Source of the DNA: Streptomyces hygroscopicus
Lineage (GTDB): Bacteria > Actinomycetota > Actinomycetes > Streptomycetales > Streptomycetaceae
DNA length: 64,000 bases
Direction: 5' to 3'
Assembly (NCBI GenBank): GCA_002021875.1
Contig: CP018627.1
Coordinates: forward strand, 10,726,001-10,790,000
Numbering within the stretch: position 1 is the first letter of the stretch; the number at the start of each line of letters is the position of its first letter. A program made the position numbers and the translations under genes. The notes under the pieces were generated by a model. It made no database searches. It saw nothing but the letters and a program-made list of their open reading frames with translations, and was not told the DNA's origin. Positions 38,647 through 47,583 of this stretch are shown in pieces.

Positions 38647-39311
38647 CCCGCCGCCCGGGAGTCGGCCCGGCTCAGATGGTCGGCGCAGGAATTCCGGGCG
38701 CTCGACCGCGAGCCGTCCGGGCACAGGACGTTCTCCCAGCTCGTGGTCGAGATATCGGCATCCCGCAGCCGCGCGCCGCGCAGATCGGAGTCGGACACCG
38801 TGGCTCCGCCCAGATCGGCGCCGCTCAGATCCGCTCCGTTGAGGCCGACATGGGTGAGGGACGCCGCCCGCAGCTCCACGCCGTCGAGCTGTGCGCCCTC
38901 GAAGCTGACGTCGGTGAGCAGACCCCTGTCGAGCCTGGCGCCGCTCAGATCGGCGCCGCGCAGATCGACCTGCGAGAGGGTGGCGGAGCCGAGGTTCGCG
39001 CGCCGGAGGTCGGCGCCCCGCAGATCGACGTTCTCCAGCGACACCCCGGCCAGCCGCGCCGCGTAGAGATTGCCGCGCCGCAGATTGGCCTCGGACACCA
39101 GCCCGGTCAGGGTGGACCGTTCGAGATTGACGCACCGCAGCTTCTTCTGCCACAGATCGCCACCGGCCACGGTGCGGCTGGAGAGGTCCTTGCCCGTACG
39201 GCCGGAACAGCTCCGGCCGTGGTCGTCGTCCTCCCCGCACCCGGCGAGCAGGGCCGAGGACAGGGCGATCACGATGAGGCAGCAGAGTGGGCGGGGCCAC
39301 CGCGTGGTCAT
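38604..39311 (-). CDS. Pentapeptide-repeat lipoprotein
   Basis: 235 aa. A signal sequence ends in the lipobox LLAGC. Residues from about 60 to 190 are tandem A(D/N)LxX-type pentapeptides (LRRGNLYAARLAGVSLENV, GADLRRANLGSATL and so on), expected to form a right-handed quadrilateral beta helix. The C-terminus is Ala/Ser-rich. As a lipoprotein it is unlike the cytoplasmic gyrase-protecting pentapeptide proteins; function unknown. Confidence 0.87.
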   Translation of the reverse strand: MTTRWPRPLCCLIVIALSSALLAGCGEDDDHGRSCSGRTGKDLSSRTVAGGDLWQKKLRCVNLERSTLTGLVSEANLRRGNLYAARLAGVSLENVDLRGADLRRANLGSATLSQVDLRGADLSGARLDRGLLTDVSFEGAQLDGVELRAASLTHVGLNGADLSGADLGGATVSDSDLRGARLRDADISTTSWENVLCPDGSRSSARNSCADHLSRADSRAAGQFPAPSAALPDSP

Positions 39312-39331
39312 GGGCCGAACCACCGCAGCCG

Positions 39332-39865
39332 TCAGACGCCGATCAGGTCCACCAGATCGTCGGCATGCTCCTCCTCTTCCTCCAGGATCGACTCCATCAG
39401 CCGGCGGGTGGTCGGGTCGTGATCGCCCAGCCAGCGGATGATCTCCTGATAGCTGGCGATCACGATGCGCTCGGCGAGCAGATTGTGCTCCAGCATCGCC
39501 TTCAGGTCGTTGTCGGGCGGTGTGGTGTAGTCGGTGTGGGCGCGCTGGGCCAGCGAGGCGGGGTCGAAGTCGGGGTCGGAGCCGAGCTGGGAGACGCGTT
39601 CGGCGGCGCGCAGCGCATGCTGCATCTCCTCCTTCGCGTGCTCGGTGAACTCCGAGGAGACTTGGGCGCGGTCGATCCCGCTGGCGGAGATGGCGTGGCG
39701 GGTGTAGCGCAGCCAGCACACCACCTCGGTCGCGATGACGTCATTGAGGATGCCGATGACCCGGTCCTTGTCCAGACCGTAGGTGTCCGTCACCGGTCCG
39801 GCCGCCATCTTCCGGCGGGCCTCGTCGCGGATCTTGGTCACGTCCAGCACGAAGTCGTCGCTCAT
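39332..39865 (-). CDS. Ferritin-like (bacterioferritin/Dps superfamily) protein
   Basis: 177 aa from MSDDFVLD, with AGAGGAC upstream. Four-helix ferritin pattern with iron-ligand Glu/His pairs: ATEVVCWLRYTRHA, FTEHAKEEMQHALRAAERV, LAERIVIASYQEIIRWLGDHD, and LEEEEEHADDLVDLI. Probably stores or oxidises iron. Ends 20 bp before the pentapeptide-repeat lipoprotein start, so it may share its transcript. Confidence 0.9.
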   Translation of the reverse strand: MSDDFVLDVTKIRDEARRKMAAGPVTDTYGLDKDRVIGILNDVIATEVVCWLRYTRHAISASGIDRAQVSSEFTEHAKEEMQHALRAAERVSQLGSDPDFDPASLAQRAHTDYTTPPDNDLKAMLEHNLLAERIVIASYQEIIRWLGDHDPTTRRLMESILEEEEEHADDLVDLIGV

Positions 39866-40050
39866 CGGTGTCCTCTCTGCTCTCCTCGGGTTGGGCGAAT
39901 GTTCCCCGCGGGGCCCGGAGGGCATCGGGCAGGGCGTCAAGATGACTGGATCGCCGCACAGCGCCAGCCGATCGGCGGTATCCGGCCGAGAACGCGGTTC
40001 GGCGCCGGCCGGGCTGTGGGCCCGGCCGGCGCCGAACATTCGACGATGGG

Positions 40051-42201
40051 TCAGCCTCGGTGGCCGGGCTCCGGCACGTTCGTCCCCGCCGACAGGACCC
40101 GGTCCGGGCGGATCGGCAGGTTGCGGTGGCGGACGCCGGTGGCGTGCCACACCGCGTTGGCGATGGCCGCCGCGGCTCCCACGATGCCGATCTCACCGAC
40201 GCCCTTGATGCCGACCGGGTCGTCCGGGTCCGGGTCGTCCACCCAGTCCGCCTCGATGAGCGGCACATCGGCGTTCGCGGCGAAGTGATAGCCCGCGAGG
40301 TCCGGTCCGACATGGCCGCCCGAGGCCCGGTCCCGGACCGCCTCCTCGTGCAGGGCCATGGAAATGCCCCAGACCATCCCGCCGACGAGCTGGTTGCGCG
40401 CGGTCAGGGGGTTGACGATCCGGCCCGCCGCGAAGATCCCGAGCATCCGCCGCACCCGGACCTCTCCGCTGGTGACATCCACGGCCACCTCGGCGAACTG
40501 CGCCCCGAAGGAGTGCCGTTCCTTCTTCGACAGGGCGCCGATCGCCTCGGAGGTGTCGGACCGCGCGGTGATTCCCTCGGGCGGGATGTCGCCGCCCAGG
40601 GCCAGCCGCTCGCGCAGCTCGCGCACCGCGATCGACACCGCCCACGCCCAGGAGCGCATGCCCATCGAGCCACCGGCGATCATCGCCGGGCCGAGGTCGC
40701 TGTCCGCCATGACCACCCGGACCCGGTCCGGATCCACCGCCAGCGCGTCCGCGGCGACCAGGGCGATGCCGGTCCGGGCGCCGGTCCCGATGTCCGCCGC
40801 GTTGATGCGCACGGTGAAGGTGCCGTCCGCCTCCGCCGTCACACCCGCCGTGGACGGGCCCGCCCCCGAGTGGAAGCTGGCCGCCGCCATACCCGTTCCG
40901 AGCAGCCACCGTCCCTCGCGGCGCAGCCCCGGACGCGGATCCCGGTCCGCCCAGCCGAACCGGCGGGCGCCCTCCTCGTAGCAGGCGACCAGATTGCGGC
41001 TGCTGAACGGCAGGCCGGAGACGGGGCCCCGGTCGGGTTCATTGCGGACGCGCAGCGCGATCGGGTCGATGCCGGATGCCTCGGCGAGCTCGTCGAGCGC
41101 GCACTCCAGCGCGAACGAGCCAGGTGCCTCGCCGGGCGCGCGCATGAAGGTCGGGGTCGGCACATCGAGCCGTACGACCCGGTCGCTGGTGTGGTGCGCG
41201 TCGGCGTCGTACATCACGCGCCCCACCGTGGCGCTGCGCTCGATGAACTCGTGCACGGTCGAGGTGACGCACTCGGACCGGTGGTCGAGCGCGCGCAGCC
41301 GCCCCGACGTGTCGGCGCCGAGCCGGACGCGCTGCGCGGTGGGGCTGCGATAGCCGATGGTCGAGAACATCTGGCGGCGGGTCATGACGACGCGGACCGG
41401 ACGGTCGAGGATGGTCGCGGCCATGGCGGCGGCCACCTGGTGCGGGCGGACCGTCTTGGAGCCGAAGCCGCCGCCGACGTGCTCGGACCGCACGCGCACC
41501 GACTCCGCGTCGAGGGAGAAGATCTGCGCGAGCTCACCGGCCACGTACGTGGTGCCCTGATTGGAGTCGAGGACCTCGAGCCGGCCGCCGTCCCAATGGG
41601 CCGTCGCCGCGTGCGGCTCCATGGGGTTGTGGTGCTCTTCCGGGGTGGTGTACTCGGCGTCCACGACGAAGGTGGAGGCGGCGAGTTCGGCCTCGATGTC
41701 GCCCTTCGTCGTCTCCGCCGCCCCGAACGGCGAGTCCTCGGGGGTGTACACATCGGGGTGTCCGGCGAAGAAGTCGATGTCGTGCGACTCCTGGTCGTAC
41801 TGGACCACCAGCGCTTCCGCGGCCTCCCGGGCCTGCTCGGGCCGCTCGGCGACGACCAGCGCCACCGGCCAGCCCCGGAAGGGGACACGGTCGTGCTGGA
41901 AGACCCCGATGATCGGGTCGGGCGGCCCGATCATGCCCATGTAGTCCAGGTTGACGCGCGGGGCGTTCTCATGGTGGAGGACAGCGAGGACACCGGGCAT
42001 GGCGAGGACGGAGTCGGCCTCGACCGAGCGGACCCGGCCGCGGGCGATGGTGGACAACACCAGCCAGCCGTGGGCGAGTTCGGACAGTGGGATGTCGCCC
42101 GAGTAGCGGGCCGCCCCGGTGACCTTTTCCCGGCCCTCGATGCGGGTGCGCGCGGTTCCGAGGGCCCCCGTCGTCGTGGTGGTTCCGGTCGTCGTGGTCA
42201 T
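40051..42201 (-). CDS. Molybdenum-binding subunit of aldehyde oxidoreductase (PaoC/YagR-like)
   Basis: 716 aa. The large xanthine-oxidase-family subunit: GREKVTGAARYSGDI at the N-terminus, HVGGGFGSKTVRPHQ at the molybdopterin site, MRAPGEAPGSFALECALDELA, then GTGARTGIALVAADAL and the C-terminal GVKGVGEIGIV-like segment (GIKGVGEIGIVGAAAAIANAV), whose Glu is the expected catalytic base. The order Fe-S, FAD, Mo and the ATGA overlaps match the PaoABC periplasmic-type aldehyde oxidoreductase, although no Tat signal is seen on the Fe-S subunit here. Aromatic or aliphatic aldehyde oxidation is likely. Confidence 0.93.
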   Translation of the reverse strand: MTTTTGTTTTTGALGTARTRIEGREKVTGAARYSGDIPLSELAHGWLVLSTIARGRVRSVEADSVLAMPGVLAVLHHENAPRVNLDYMGMIGPPDPIIGVFQHDRVPFRGWPVALVVAERPEQAREAAEALVVQYDQESHDIDFFAGHPDVYTPEDSPFGAAETTKGDIEAELAASTFVVDAEYTTPEEHHNPMEPHAATAHWDGGRLEVLDSNQGTTYVAGELAQIFSLDAESVRVRSEHVGGGFGSKTVRPHQVAAAMAATILDRPVRVVMTRRQMFSTIGYRSPTAQRVRLGADTSGRLRALDHRSECVTSTVHEFIERSATVGRVMYDADAHHTSDRVVRLDVPTPTFMRAPGEAPGSFALECALDELAEASGIDPIALRVRNEPDRGPVSGLPFSSRNLVACYEEGARRFGWADRDPRPGLRREGRWLLGTGMAAASFHSGAGPSTAGVTAEADGTFTVRINAADIGTGARTGIALVAADALAVDPDRVRVVMADSDLGPAMIAGGSMGMRSWAWAVSIAVRELRERLALGGDIPPEGITARSDTSEAIGALSKKERHSFGAQFAEVAVDVTSGEVRVRRMLGIFAAGRIVNPLTARNQLVGGMVWGISMALHEEAVRDRASGGHVGPDLAGYHFAANADVPLIEADWVDDPDPDDPVGIKGVGEIGIVGAAAAIANAVWHATGVRHRNLPIRPDRVLSAGTNVPEPGHRG

Positions 42202-43190
42202 CGGGCGGCCTCCTCGGCGAGTTCGGTCAGCAGGGCCACGACGAGGTTGCGCATCAGCGGCACCTTGTATCCGTTGTGGTGCAGTGCCTCGGCGGCGGCC
42301 AGCTCCGCGTCCGCGGCGGCGGCGAACGCCTCGGCGGTCGCCGGGCCCCCGGTCAGTGCCCGCTCGGCCTCCAGCGCCCGCCACGGCCGGGAGGCGACCG
42401 CTCCGAAGGCGAGGCGGACCTCGTGGACGACGCCGTCCCGGACGTCGAGGGCGGCGGCGATCGAGCCGATCGCGAAGGCGTAGGAGGCGCGCTCGCGGAC
42501 CTTGCGGTAGCGGGAGTGGGCGGCGACCGGGGCCGGGGGCAGGGTGACGCCGGTGATCAGCGCGCCGGAGGGCAGCGCCGTCTCCAGGTGCGGGGTGTCG
42601 CCCACGGGCAGATAGAAGTCCGCGAGCGGCAACTCGCCCGGCCCGTCGGCGGTTTCGTACCGCACGACGGCGTCGAAGGCGGCGAGCGCGACCCCCATGT
42701 CCGAGGGGTGGGTGGCCACGCAGTGCCCGGAGGCGCCGAGGATCGCGTGGTTGTGGTGCTCACCCTCGATGGCCGGGCAGCCGCTGCCGGGCAGGCGCTT
42801 GTTGCAGGGCCCCGCCGCATCGGTGAAGTAGCCGCAGCGGGTGCGCTGGAGAAGATTCCCGCCGACGGTGGCCATGTTGCGCAGCTGCCCGGACGCACCG
42901 GCCAGGACGGCCTGCGCGAGGGCCGGGTAGCGGCGCCGTACCTCGGGGTGGGCGGCGAGATCGCTGTTGGTGACGGTGGCCCCGATGAGCAGACCGCCGT
43001 CCGGCGTCACCTCGACGCGGTCCAGGGGCAGTTCGCGTACGTCGACGAGGCGTCCGGGCCGCTCGATGCCGGTCTTCATCAGATCGACCAGATTGGTGCC
43101 GCCGCCGAGGAACCGTGCGTCGGGATCGGCGCCGAGTACGGCGATCGCCTCGGAGACGTCGAGGACGCGCTGGTAGCCGAACTCCTTCAT
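42198..43190 (-). CDS. FAD-binding subunit of aldehyde oxidoreductase (PaoB/YagS-like)
   Basis: 330 aa. FAD motifs LGGGTNLVDLMKTGIERP and TVGGNLLQRTRC are present. It also has the extra cysteine loop RCGYFTDAAGPCNKRLPGSGC, which in PaoB-type subunits binds an additional [4Fe-4S] cluster and is missing from ordinary xanthine dehydrogenase FAD subunits. Overlaps both neighbours by 4 bp (ATGA), so the three subunits are translationally coupled. Confidence 0.93.
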   Translation of the reverse strand: MKEFGYQRVLDVSEAIAVLGADPDARFLGGGTNLVDLMKTGIERPGRLVDVRELPLDRVEVTPDGGLLIGATVTNSDLAAHPEVRRRYPALAQAVLAGASGQLRNMATVGGNLLQRTRCGYFTDAAGPCNKRLPGSGCPAIEGEHHNHAILGASGHCVATHPSDMGVALAAFDAVVRYETADGPGELPLADFYLPVGDTPHLETALPSGALITGVTLPPAPVAAHSRYRKVRERASYAFAIGSIAAALDVRDGVVHEVRLAFGAVASRPWRALEAERALTGGPATAEAFAAAADAELAAAEALHHNGYKVPLMRNLVVALLTELAEEAAR

Positions 43191-43744
43191 GCGACGGCCT
43201 CCTCGGTCCCGGTCGCCTGCACCTCGGCCGCCTGCGCGACCGCCTGCACGATCGACACATAGGCGCCGCAGCGGCACAGGTTGCCGCTCATCCGTTCCCG
43301 GATCTCATCGGCGGTCAGTGGTGGGGGCCCCGCTTCGGGGCGGACATCGGCGGTGACGGCGCTCGGCCAGCCCGCCGCGTGTTCCTCGATCACGGCGAGG
43401 GCGGAACAGATCTGCCCCGGGGTGCAGTAGCCGCACTGGTAGCCGTCGAGGTCGAGGAACGCCTGCTGCACCGGATGCAGCCGGTCGCCGTCGGCCACCC
43501 CCTCGATCGTGGTGACGTCGCGGCCCTCGGCCGCCACCGCGAGCTGCAGACAGGAGACGGTCCGGCGGCCGTCGAGCAGTACCGTGCAGGCCCCGCACTG
43601 GCCCTGGTCGCAGCCCTTCTTGGTCCCGGTGAGGTCGAGATGCTCACGCAGGGCGTCGAGCAGGGTGGTGCGGTGGTCGACGGGCAGCGTGTACTTCTCG
43701 CCGTTGATGTTCAGCGTGATGACGCTGGACGTCGATGGGGCCAT
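43187..43744 (-). CDS. [2Fe-2S] subunit of aldehyde oxidoreductase (PaoA/YagT-like)
   Basis: 185 aa from the ATG ending at 43744, with GAAGG eight bases upstream. Two [2Fe-2S] sites: a plant-ferredoxin-type CDQGQCGACTVLLDGRRTVSC and a helical-domain QCGYCTPGQ with MSGNLCRCGAY. First gene of the Mo-enzyme operon. The N-terminus lacks a twin-arginine signal, so this enzyme is probably cytoplasmic, unlike E. coli PaoABC. Confidence 0.94.
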   Translation of the reverse strand: MAPSTSSVITLNINGEKYTLPVDHRTTLLDALREHLDLTGTKKGCDQGQCGACTVLLDGRRTVSCLQLAVAAEGRDVTTIEGVADGDRLHPVQQAFLDLDGYQCGYCTPGQICSALAVIEEHAAGWPSAVTADVRPEAGPPPLTADEIRERMSGNLCRCGAYVSIVQAVAQAAEVQATGTEEAVA

Positions 43745-43885
43745 GATCAGCCTTCTTTCGCGGGTGTGGTGCGCGTCGAAGTCGTCCAATGAGGAGGTCC
43801 TGGGGGATGGGGATGCGTGAGAATGTCGGTCGGCGCTCGGTTCCGGCCATCCCCACGGGCCGTTTCAGCCGGTAAGGTGGACCTA

Positions 43886-43934
43886 AGCGGACACCTGTCC
43901 GCTATGCATGAAACTTAGCGGACAGCTGTCCGGT
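43886..43934. promoter_or_regulatory. Twin palindromic operators between pao-like operon and tetR-type gene
   Basis: AGCGGACA-CC-TGTCCGCT (43886-43903, perfect) and AGCGGACA-GC-TGTCCGGT (43917-43934, one mismatch), centres 31 bp (three helical turns) apart. They lie in the 231-bp divergent gap, 42 bp before the TetR start. Almost certainly the binding sites of the adjacent TetR protein. The rest of the gap shows nothing else. Confidence 0.8.
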
Positions 43935-43975
43935 GGGCAAGGTCGGCGCTACGGCGGTGTCCGGAAGGAGGACGA

Positions 43976-44587
43976 GTGCGGGCAGAGAAGGACGCGCGTC
44001 TGCGCTCGGACGCGCAAGCGAACCGCGAGCGCATCCTGGAAGTGGCGCTGGCGGAGCTGACCCGCTCGGCGGATGTCCCGCTGAGCACCATCGCGAAGAA
44101 GGCGGGCGTCGGACAGGGCACGCTGTACCGCAATTTCCCCAGCCGCGAGGCCCTCGTGCTGGAGATCTACCGCCACGAGATGCTGCAGGTCGCGGACATC
44201 GCGGCCGAGCTGCTCCGTACCCGCGCGCCCGATGAGGCGCTGCGGGAGTGGATGGGGCACCTGGCCCGGTTCGCCATGGCCAAGGCCGGTCTGGCCGACG
44301 CGCTGCACAAGGCCCTCAGCAGCGCCTGCGGCCAGAAGAAACCGGGACACGGCCAGATGACCGAGGCCGTCACGCTTCTGCTGAAGGCGAACGAGGAGGT
44401 CGGCACGATCCGCCCGGACGTGACCACCGACGACTTCCTGCTCGCCATCTCCGGTCTGTGGCAGATCAGTCCCGATGACGAGGGGCCGGTGCGCGCCAGA
44501 CGGCTTCTGGATCTGGTCATGGACGGATTGCGCGTGGGCGCGCCCGCGGCGGCCCGGCCAGGGTCGACGGCCGACACGGCGAGCTGA
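43976..44587 (+). CDS. TetR-family regulator of the aldehyde oxidoreductase operon
   Basis: 203 aa, GTG start with GGAAGGAGGAC just upstream. Helix-turn-helix: ANRERILEVALAELTRSAD, then LSTIAKKAGVGQGTLYRNF. The C-terminal domain belongs to the common actinobacterial group with a short ligand pocket. Divergent from the three-subunit Mo enzyme and separated from it by two matching palindromes, so it very likely represses that operon and itself. Confidence 0.93.
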   Translation: MRAEKDARLRSDAQANRERILEVALAELTRSADVPLSTIAKKAGVGQGTLYRNFPSREALVLEIYRHEMLQVADIAAELLRTRAPDEALREWMGHLARFAMAKAGLADALHKALSSACGQKKPGHGQMTEAVTLLLKANEEVGTIRPDVTTDDFLLAISGLWQISPDDEGPVRARRLLDLVMDGLRVGAPAAARPGSTADTAS

Positions 44588-44597
44588 GCCGGCGGCC

Positions 44598-44641
44598 GGG
44601 GGCACGGTCGCCGGCGGGGGCACGCCGGCGACCGTGCCCCC
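44598..44641. terminator. Very strong bidirectional terminator
   Basis: Perfect 19-bp inverted repeat with a 6-nt loop (arms 44598-44616 and 44623-44641) between the TetR gene and the convergent Gfo/Idh/MocA operon. Confidence 0.92.
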
Positions 44642-44653
44642 GTGCGTGCGGGC

Positions 44654-45676
44654 TCAGCCCGAGGCAGGAAGCGCGGTGCGGGGCCGGGGCGGGAACCCGG
44701 CGGTGCGGTAGCACGCGTCGATCAGGGACATGGTGGTGAGCGCGTCCTCCGCGTCCAGCGGAAGCGGTGTGCCATGCCGCAGGTGAGCGGCGTACGCCTC
44801 CAGCTGGTAGGTGTACGACGAGCGCTTGCCCAGCTCCTCGGTCCGCTCACCCGCGGCCGTGCGCACCAGGACGCGGTCGTCCAGATGAGGCTGGACGAAG
44901 TTCACGGCCGTGGCCTCGCCCCGCGAGCCGACGACCCGGCAGCTCATCCGCCAGTCCCCGTATGCCATATGGCAGCGGGCGGATCCGGTGGCGCCGCCCG
45001 GGAAGGCCAGTTCCGCGTCCAGCCACTCGTCGACATCCGGTGCGCCCTGCCGTGCGCCGCCGCGGGCGGTGACCAGATGCGGGGGACCACCGGCCCAGGG
45101 CGCGAGCGTGGCTTGCGCGTGCAGGCTGTAGCAGCCCAGGTCCATGAGGGCGCCCCCGGCCAGGGGGAGGGACCAGCGGGGGTCGGACCCGGGCGGAGCG
45201 GGCATGGCGACCATCGTCTCGACGTGCCGCAGCTCCCCGAGCTCCCCGGAGCCCAGCAGTTCGTGGAGGCGGCGGGTGACGGGGTGGAAGAGGTAGTGGA
45301 AGCCCTCCATGAAGACGGTGCCCGCCTTGGCGGCGGCGTCGCGGACCTCGGTGGCCTCCTCGGCGTTGCTCGCCGAGGGCTTCTCGGTCAGGACGTGCTT
45401 GCCCGCGGCGAGGGCGGCGAGGTTCCACGGGCCGTGCAGGCTGTTGGCCAGCGGGTTGTACACGACCTCCACCTCGGGGTCGTCGATCACCTCGGCGTAG
45501 GAGGCAAGGACGCGCTCGACGCCGTGCTCGGCGGCGAAGGCATCGGCCCGGTCGCGGGTGCGGGCGGCCACCGCGACGAGGCGGTGGCCGCCCGCACGGG
45601 CGGGGCCCACGAGGGAGAGCCCGGAGATCCGGGCGGCGCCCAGGATCCCGATGCGCAGCGGCTCGGCTGTCGTCAT
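44654..45676 (-). CDS. Gfo/Idh/MocA-family oxidoreductase
   Basis: 340 aa. Rossmann N-terminus RIGILGAARIS, then the family motif LTEKPSASN and a C-terminal alpha/beta domain (GGALMDLGCYSLHA, with Tyr in place of the usual final His region). NAD(P)-dependent sugar or polyol dehydrogenase. Overlaps the upstream inositol-dehydrogenase-like gene by ATGA; last gene of the four-gene operon 48762 to 44654. Confidence 0.9.
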   Translation of the reverse strand: MTTAEPLRIGILGAARISGLSLVGPARAGGHRLVAVAARTRDRADAFAAEHGVERVLASYAEVIDDPEVEVVYNPLANSLHGPWNLAALAAGKHVLTEKPSASNAEEATEVRDAAAKAGTVFMEGFHYLFHPVTRRLHELLGSGELGELRHVETMVAMPAPPGSDPRWSLPLAGGALMDLGCYSLHAQATLAPWAGGPPHLVTARGGARQGAPDVDEWLDAELAFPGGATGSARCHMAYGDWRMSCRVVGSRGEATAVNFVQPHLDDRVLVRTAAGERTEELGKRSSYTYQLEAYAAHLRHGTPLPLDAEDALTTMSLIDACYRTAGFPPRPRTALPASG

Positions 45677-46677
45677 GCCTTCCGTACCTCTTCCATGCTC
45701 ACGGGGCGGTGCTCGTGCAGGGACAGCGTGCATGCCTCGGCGATCCAGCCGGCCTCGACGGCGTCGGCGACGGTGCAGGGGGAGGGCCGCAGCCCCGCCG
45801 CGACCTCGGTGAAGGCGGTGAGCTCGGCCCGGTAGGCGGTGGCGAAGCGGTCCATGAAGAAGTGGTGCGGGGTGCCGCCCGGGAAGGTGGCGCCCGGTTC
45901 GGCGGAGCGCAGCGGCAGCTTGTCCTCCAGGCCCGCGGCGATGCTGTCCGTCATGCCGTGGAGCTCCAGGCGGGCGTCGTAACCGCGCGGATTGTGGCGG
46001 GTGTTGGAGACCACGGCAAGGGTGCCGTCGTCGAGGGTGAGGAGGGCGGAGGCGGTGTCCACGTCTCCGGCGGCCGCGATGTATTCGGCGCCGCGGTTGG
46101 CCCCCGTCGCGTAGACCTCGGTGACCTCGCGGCCGGTGACCCACCGGATGGTGTCGAAGTCGTGCACGGAGCAGTCGCGGAAGATGCCGCCGGAGACGGC
46201 CACATAGGCGGCGGGCGGCGGCTCGGGGTCCAAGGTGGTGGAGCGCACCGTGGTCAGCGGCCCCAGCTCACCGCTGACCACCGCCTTCCGCGCCGCCACA
46301 TACCCGGGGTCGAAGCGCCGGTTGTAACCGATGTGGACCTCCACGCCACTGTCCTTCACCGCGCGGAGGACCTCGAGGCTCTCCTCGATCGTGCGCGCCA
46401 CCGGCTTCTCGCAGAAGACCGGTACGCCCGCCCGTACGGCGGCGAGGATGAGCTCGGGGTGGGCGTCGGTCGCCGCGGCGATCACGACGCCGTCCACACC
46501 GGCGGCGAGCAGGGCCTCCGGCGAGGCGACCGCCCGGGCGCCGAATCGCTCGGCGGCGGTGGTGGCGGCTGCGGCGACCGGGTCGGTGACCACGAGGGAG
46601 TCCACCGCGTCGAGCGTGGACAGGGTCTTGGCGTGGAAGGCGCCGATGCGGCCCAGGCCCATGATGCCGATACGCAT
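45673..46677 (-). CDS. Inositol 2-dehydrogenase-like (IolG-type) oxidoreductase
   Basis: 334 aa. NAD-binding RIGIMGLGRIGAFHAKTL, catalytic-lysine motif FCEKPVART, IGYNRRFDPGY, and SGGIFRDCSVHDFDTIRW with the Asp/His pair used for proton transfer. These match myo-/scyllo-inositol dehydrogenases better than general sugar dehydrogenases. Ribosome site AAAGGG lies within the last unit of a 15-bp tandem repeat upstream. Confidence 0.9.
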   Translation of the reverse strand: MRIGIMGLGRIGAFHAKTLSTLDAVDSLVVTDPVAAAATTAAERFGARAVASPEALLAAGVDGVVIAAATDAHPELILAAVRAGVPVFCEKPVARTIEESLEVLRAVKDSGVEVHIGYNRRFDPGYVAARKAVVSGELGPLTTVRSTTLDPEPPPAAYVAVSGGIFRDCSVHDFDTIRWVTGREVTEVYATGANRGAEYIAAAGDVDTASALLTLDDGTLAVVSNTRHNPRGYDARLELHGMTDSIAAGLEDKLPLRSAEPGATFPGGTPHHFFMDRFATAYRAELTAFTEVAAGLRPSPCTVADAVEAGWIAEACTLSLHEHRPVSMEEVRKA

Positions 46678-46682
46678 GGGGA

Positions 46683-46772
46683 GTTGTGCCCTTTCTGACG
46701 GTGCGGGTGGTGAGGGTGCGGCTTCTGGCGGTGCGGTCTCTGGCGGTGTGGCTTGTGAGGGTGCGGTCTCTG
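46683..46772 (-). repeat. Six 15-bp tandem repeats between SDR and IolG-type genes
   Basis: Read on the minus strand the units are CAGAGACCGCACCCT, CACAAGCCACACCGC, CAGAGACCGCACCGC, CAGAAGCCGCACCCT, CACCACCCGCACCGT and CAGAAAGGGCACAAC, ending five bases before the IolG-type ATG. The array fills nearly the whole intergenic gap and is not in frame with the following gene. Confidence 0.8.
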
Positions 46773-46790
46773 TCCGTGCCCCGCGGCGGG

Positions 46791-47567
46791 TCAGCCGAGT
46801 CCGCCGACGACGATCTGGTCCCAGTCGATGACCGAGCCGGTGACGACGCCGCTGCGGTCGGAGAGCAGGAGGACGACGAAATCGGCGATCTCGTCGACCT
46901 GGCCGAGCTTGCCCATCGGCTGGGCGCGGGCCGCCTCCTCGCGCCAGTCGTCGTCGGCGCCGTGGAAGGCGCGCTGGACGGCGTCCTCGCCCTCGGTCTC
47001 GGTCCAGCCGAGGTTGAGGCCGTTGATACGGACGCGGTCCCAGCGGTGCGCGTGCGCGGCGTTGCGGGTCAGGCCCGCGAGCCCGGCCTTCGCGGCGGAG
47101 TACGGCGCCAGGAACGGATATCCGCCGTGCGCGCAGTTGGAGATGATGTTGACGATGGTGCCCGGAGCCTTCCTGGCCACCATGTCGGCGACGGCGGCCT
47201 GCATGGCGAAGAACGGGGCGCGCAGATTGATCGCGATATGCGCGTCGAAGAGCTCGGGGGTGGTGTCCAGCAGTGTCCCGCGGGAGGTGAGCCCGGCGGA
47301 GTTGACCAGGCAGTCGATCCTGCCGTGGGCCGCCACCACCTCCGCCACGCTGCCCCGTGCCTGCGCGGGATCGGCCAGATCGGCGCGGAGGAAGGAGGCG
47401 GTGGCCCCCTGGGCGGTGAGTTCCCCGGCCAGCGGCTCGCCGATGTCGGGGCGGCGTCCGGTGAAGGCGACCGTGGCCCCTTCGCGGGCGGCGGCGCGGA
47501 CGATACCGGCGCCGACTCCCTGGCTGCCTCCGTTGACCAGGACGATCTTGCCCTGTAGCAGTCCCAT
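46791..47567 (-). CDS. Short-chain dehydrogenase/reductase (sugar/polyol type)
   Basis: 258 aa. Cofactor loop NGGSQGVGAG, LVNSAG, catalytic Ser in IISNCAHGG, YSAAKAGLAG with Tyr and Lys, and a C-terminal GSVIDWDQ. The first Gly of the usual TGGxxGIG is an Asn-Gly-Gly variant. Second gene of the PhyH-SDR-IolG-Gfo operon; probably oxidises the hydroxylated product or the same polyol substrate. Confidence 0.9.
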   Translation of the reverse strand: MGLLQGKIVLVNGGSQGVGAGIVRAAAREGATVAFTGRRPDIGEPLAGELTAQGATASFLRADLADPAQARGSVAEVVAAHGRIDCLVNSAGLTSRGTLLDTTPELFDAHIAINLRAPFFAMQAAVADMVARKAPGTIVNIISNCAHGGYPFLAPYSAAKAGLAGLTRNAAHAHRWDRVRINGLNLGWTETEGEDAVQRAFHGADDDWREEAARAQPMGKLGQVDEIADFVVLLLSDRSGVVTGSVIDWDQIVVGGLG

Positions 47568-47583
47568 GAGCGGTCCGTCTCCT

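Noticed and set aside
38604..39719. Longer minus-strand protein fusing the pentapeptide-repeat lipoprotein to upstream sequence
   Set aside because: The extra part is antisense-frame text of the ferritin-like gene; the lipoprotein signal peptide begins at 39311.
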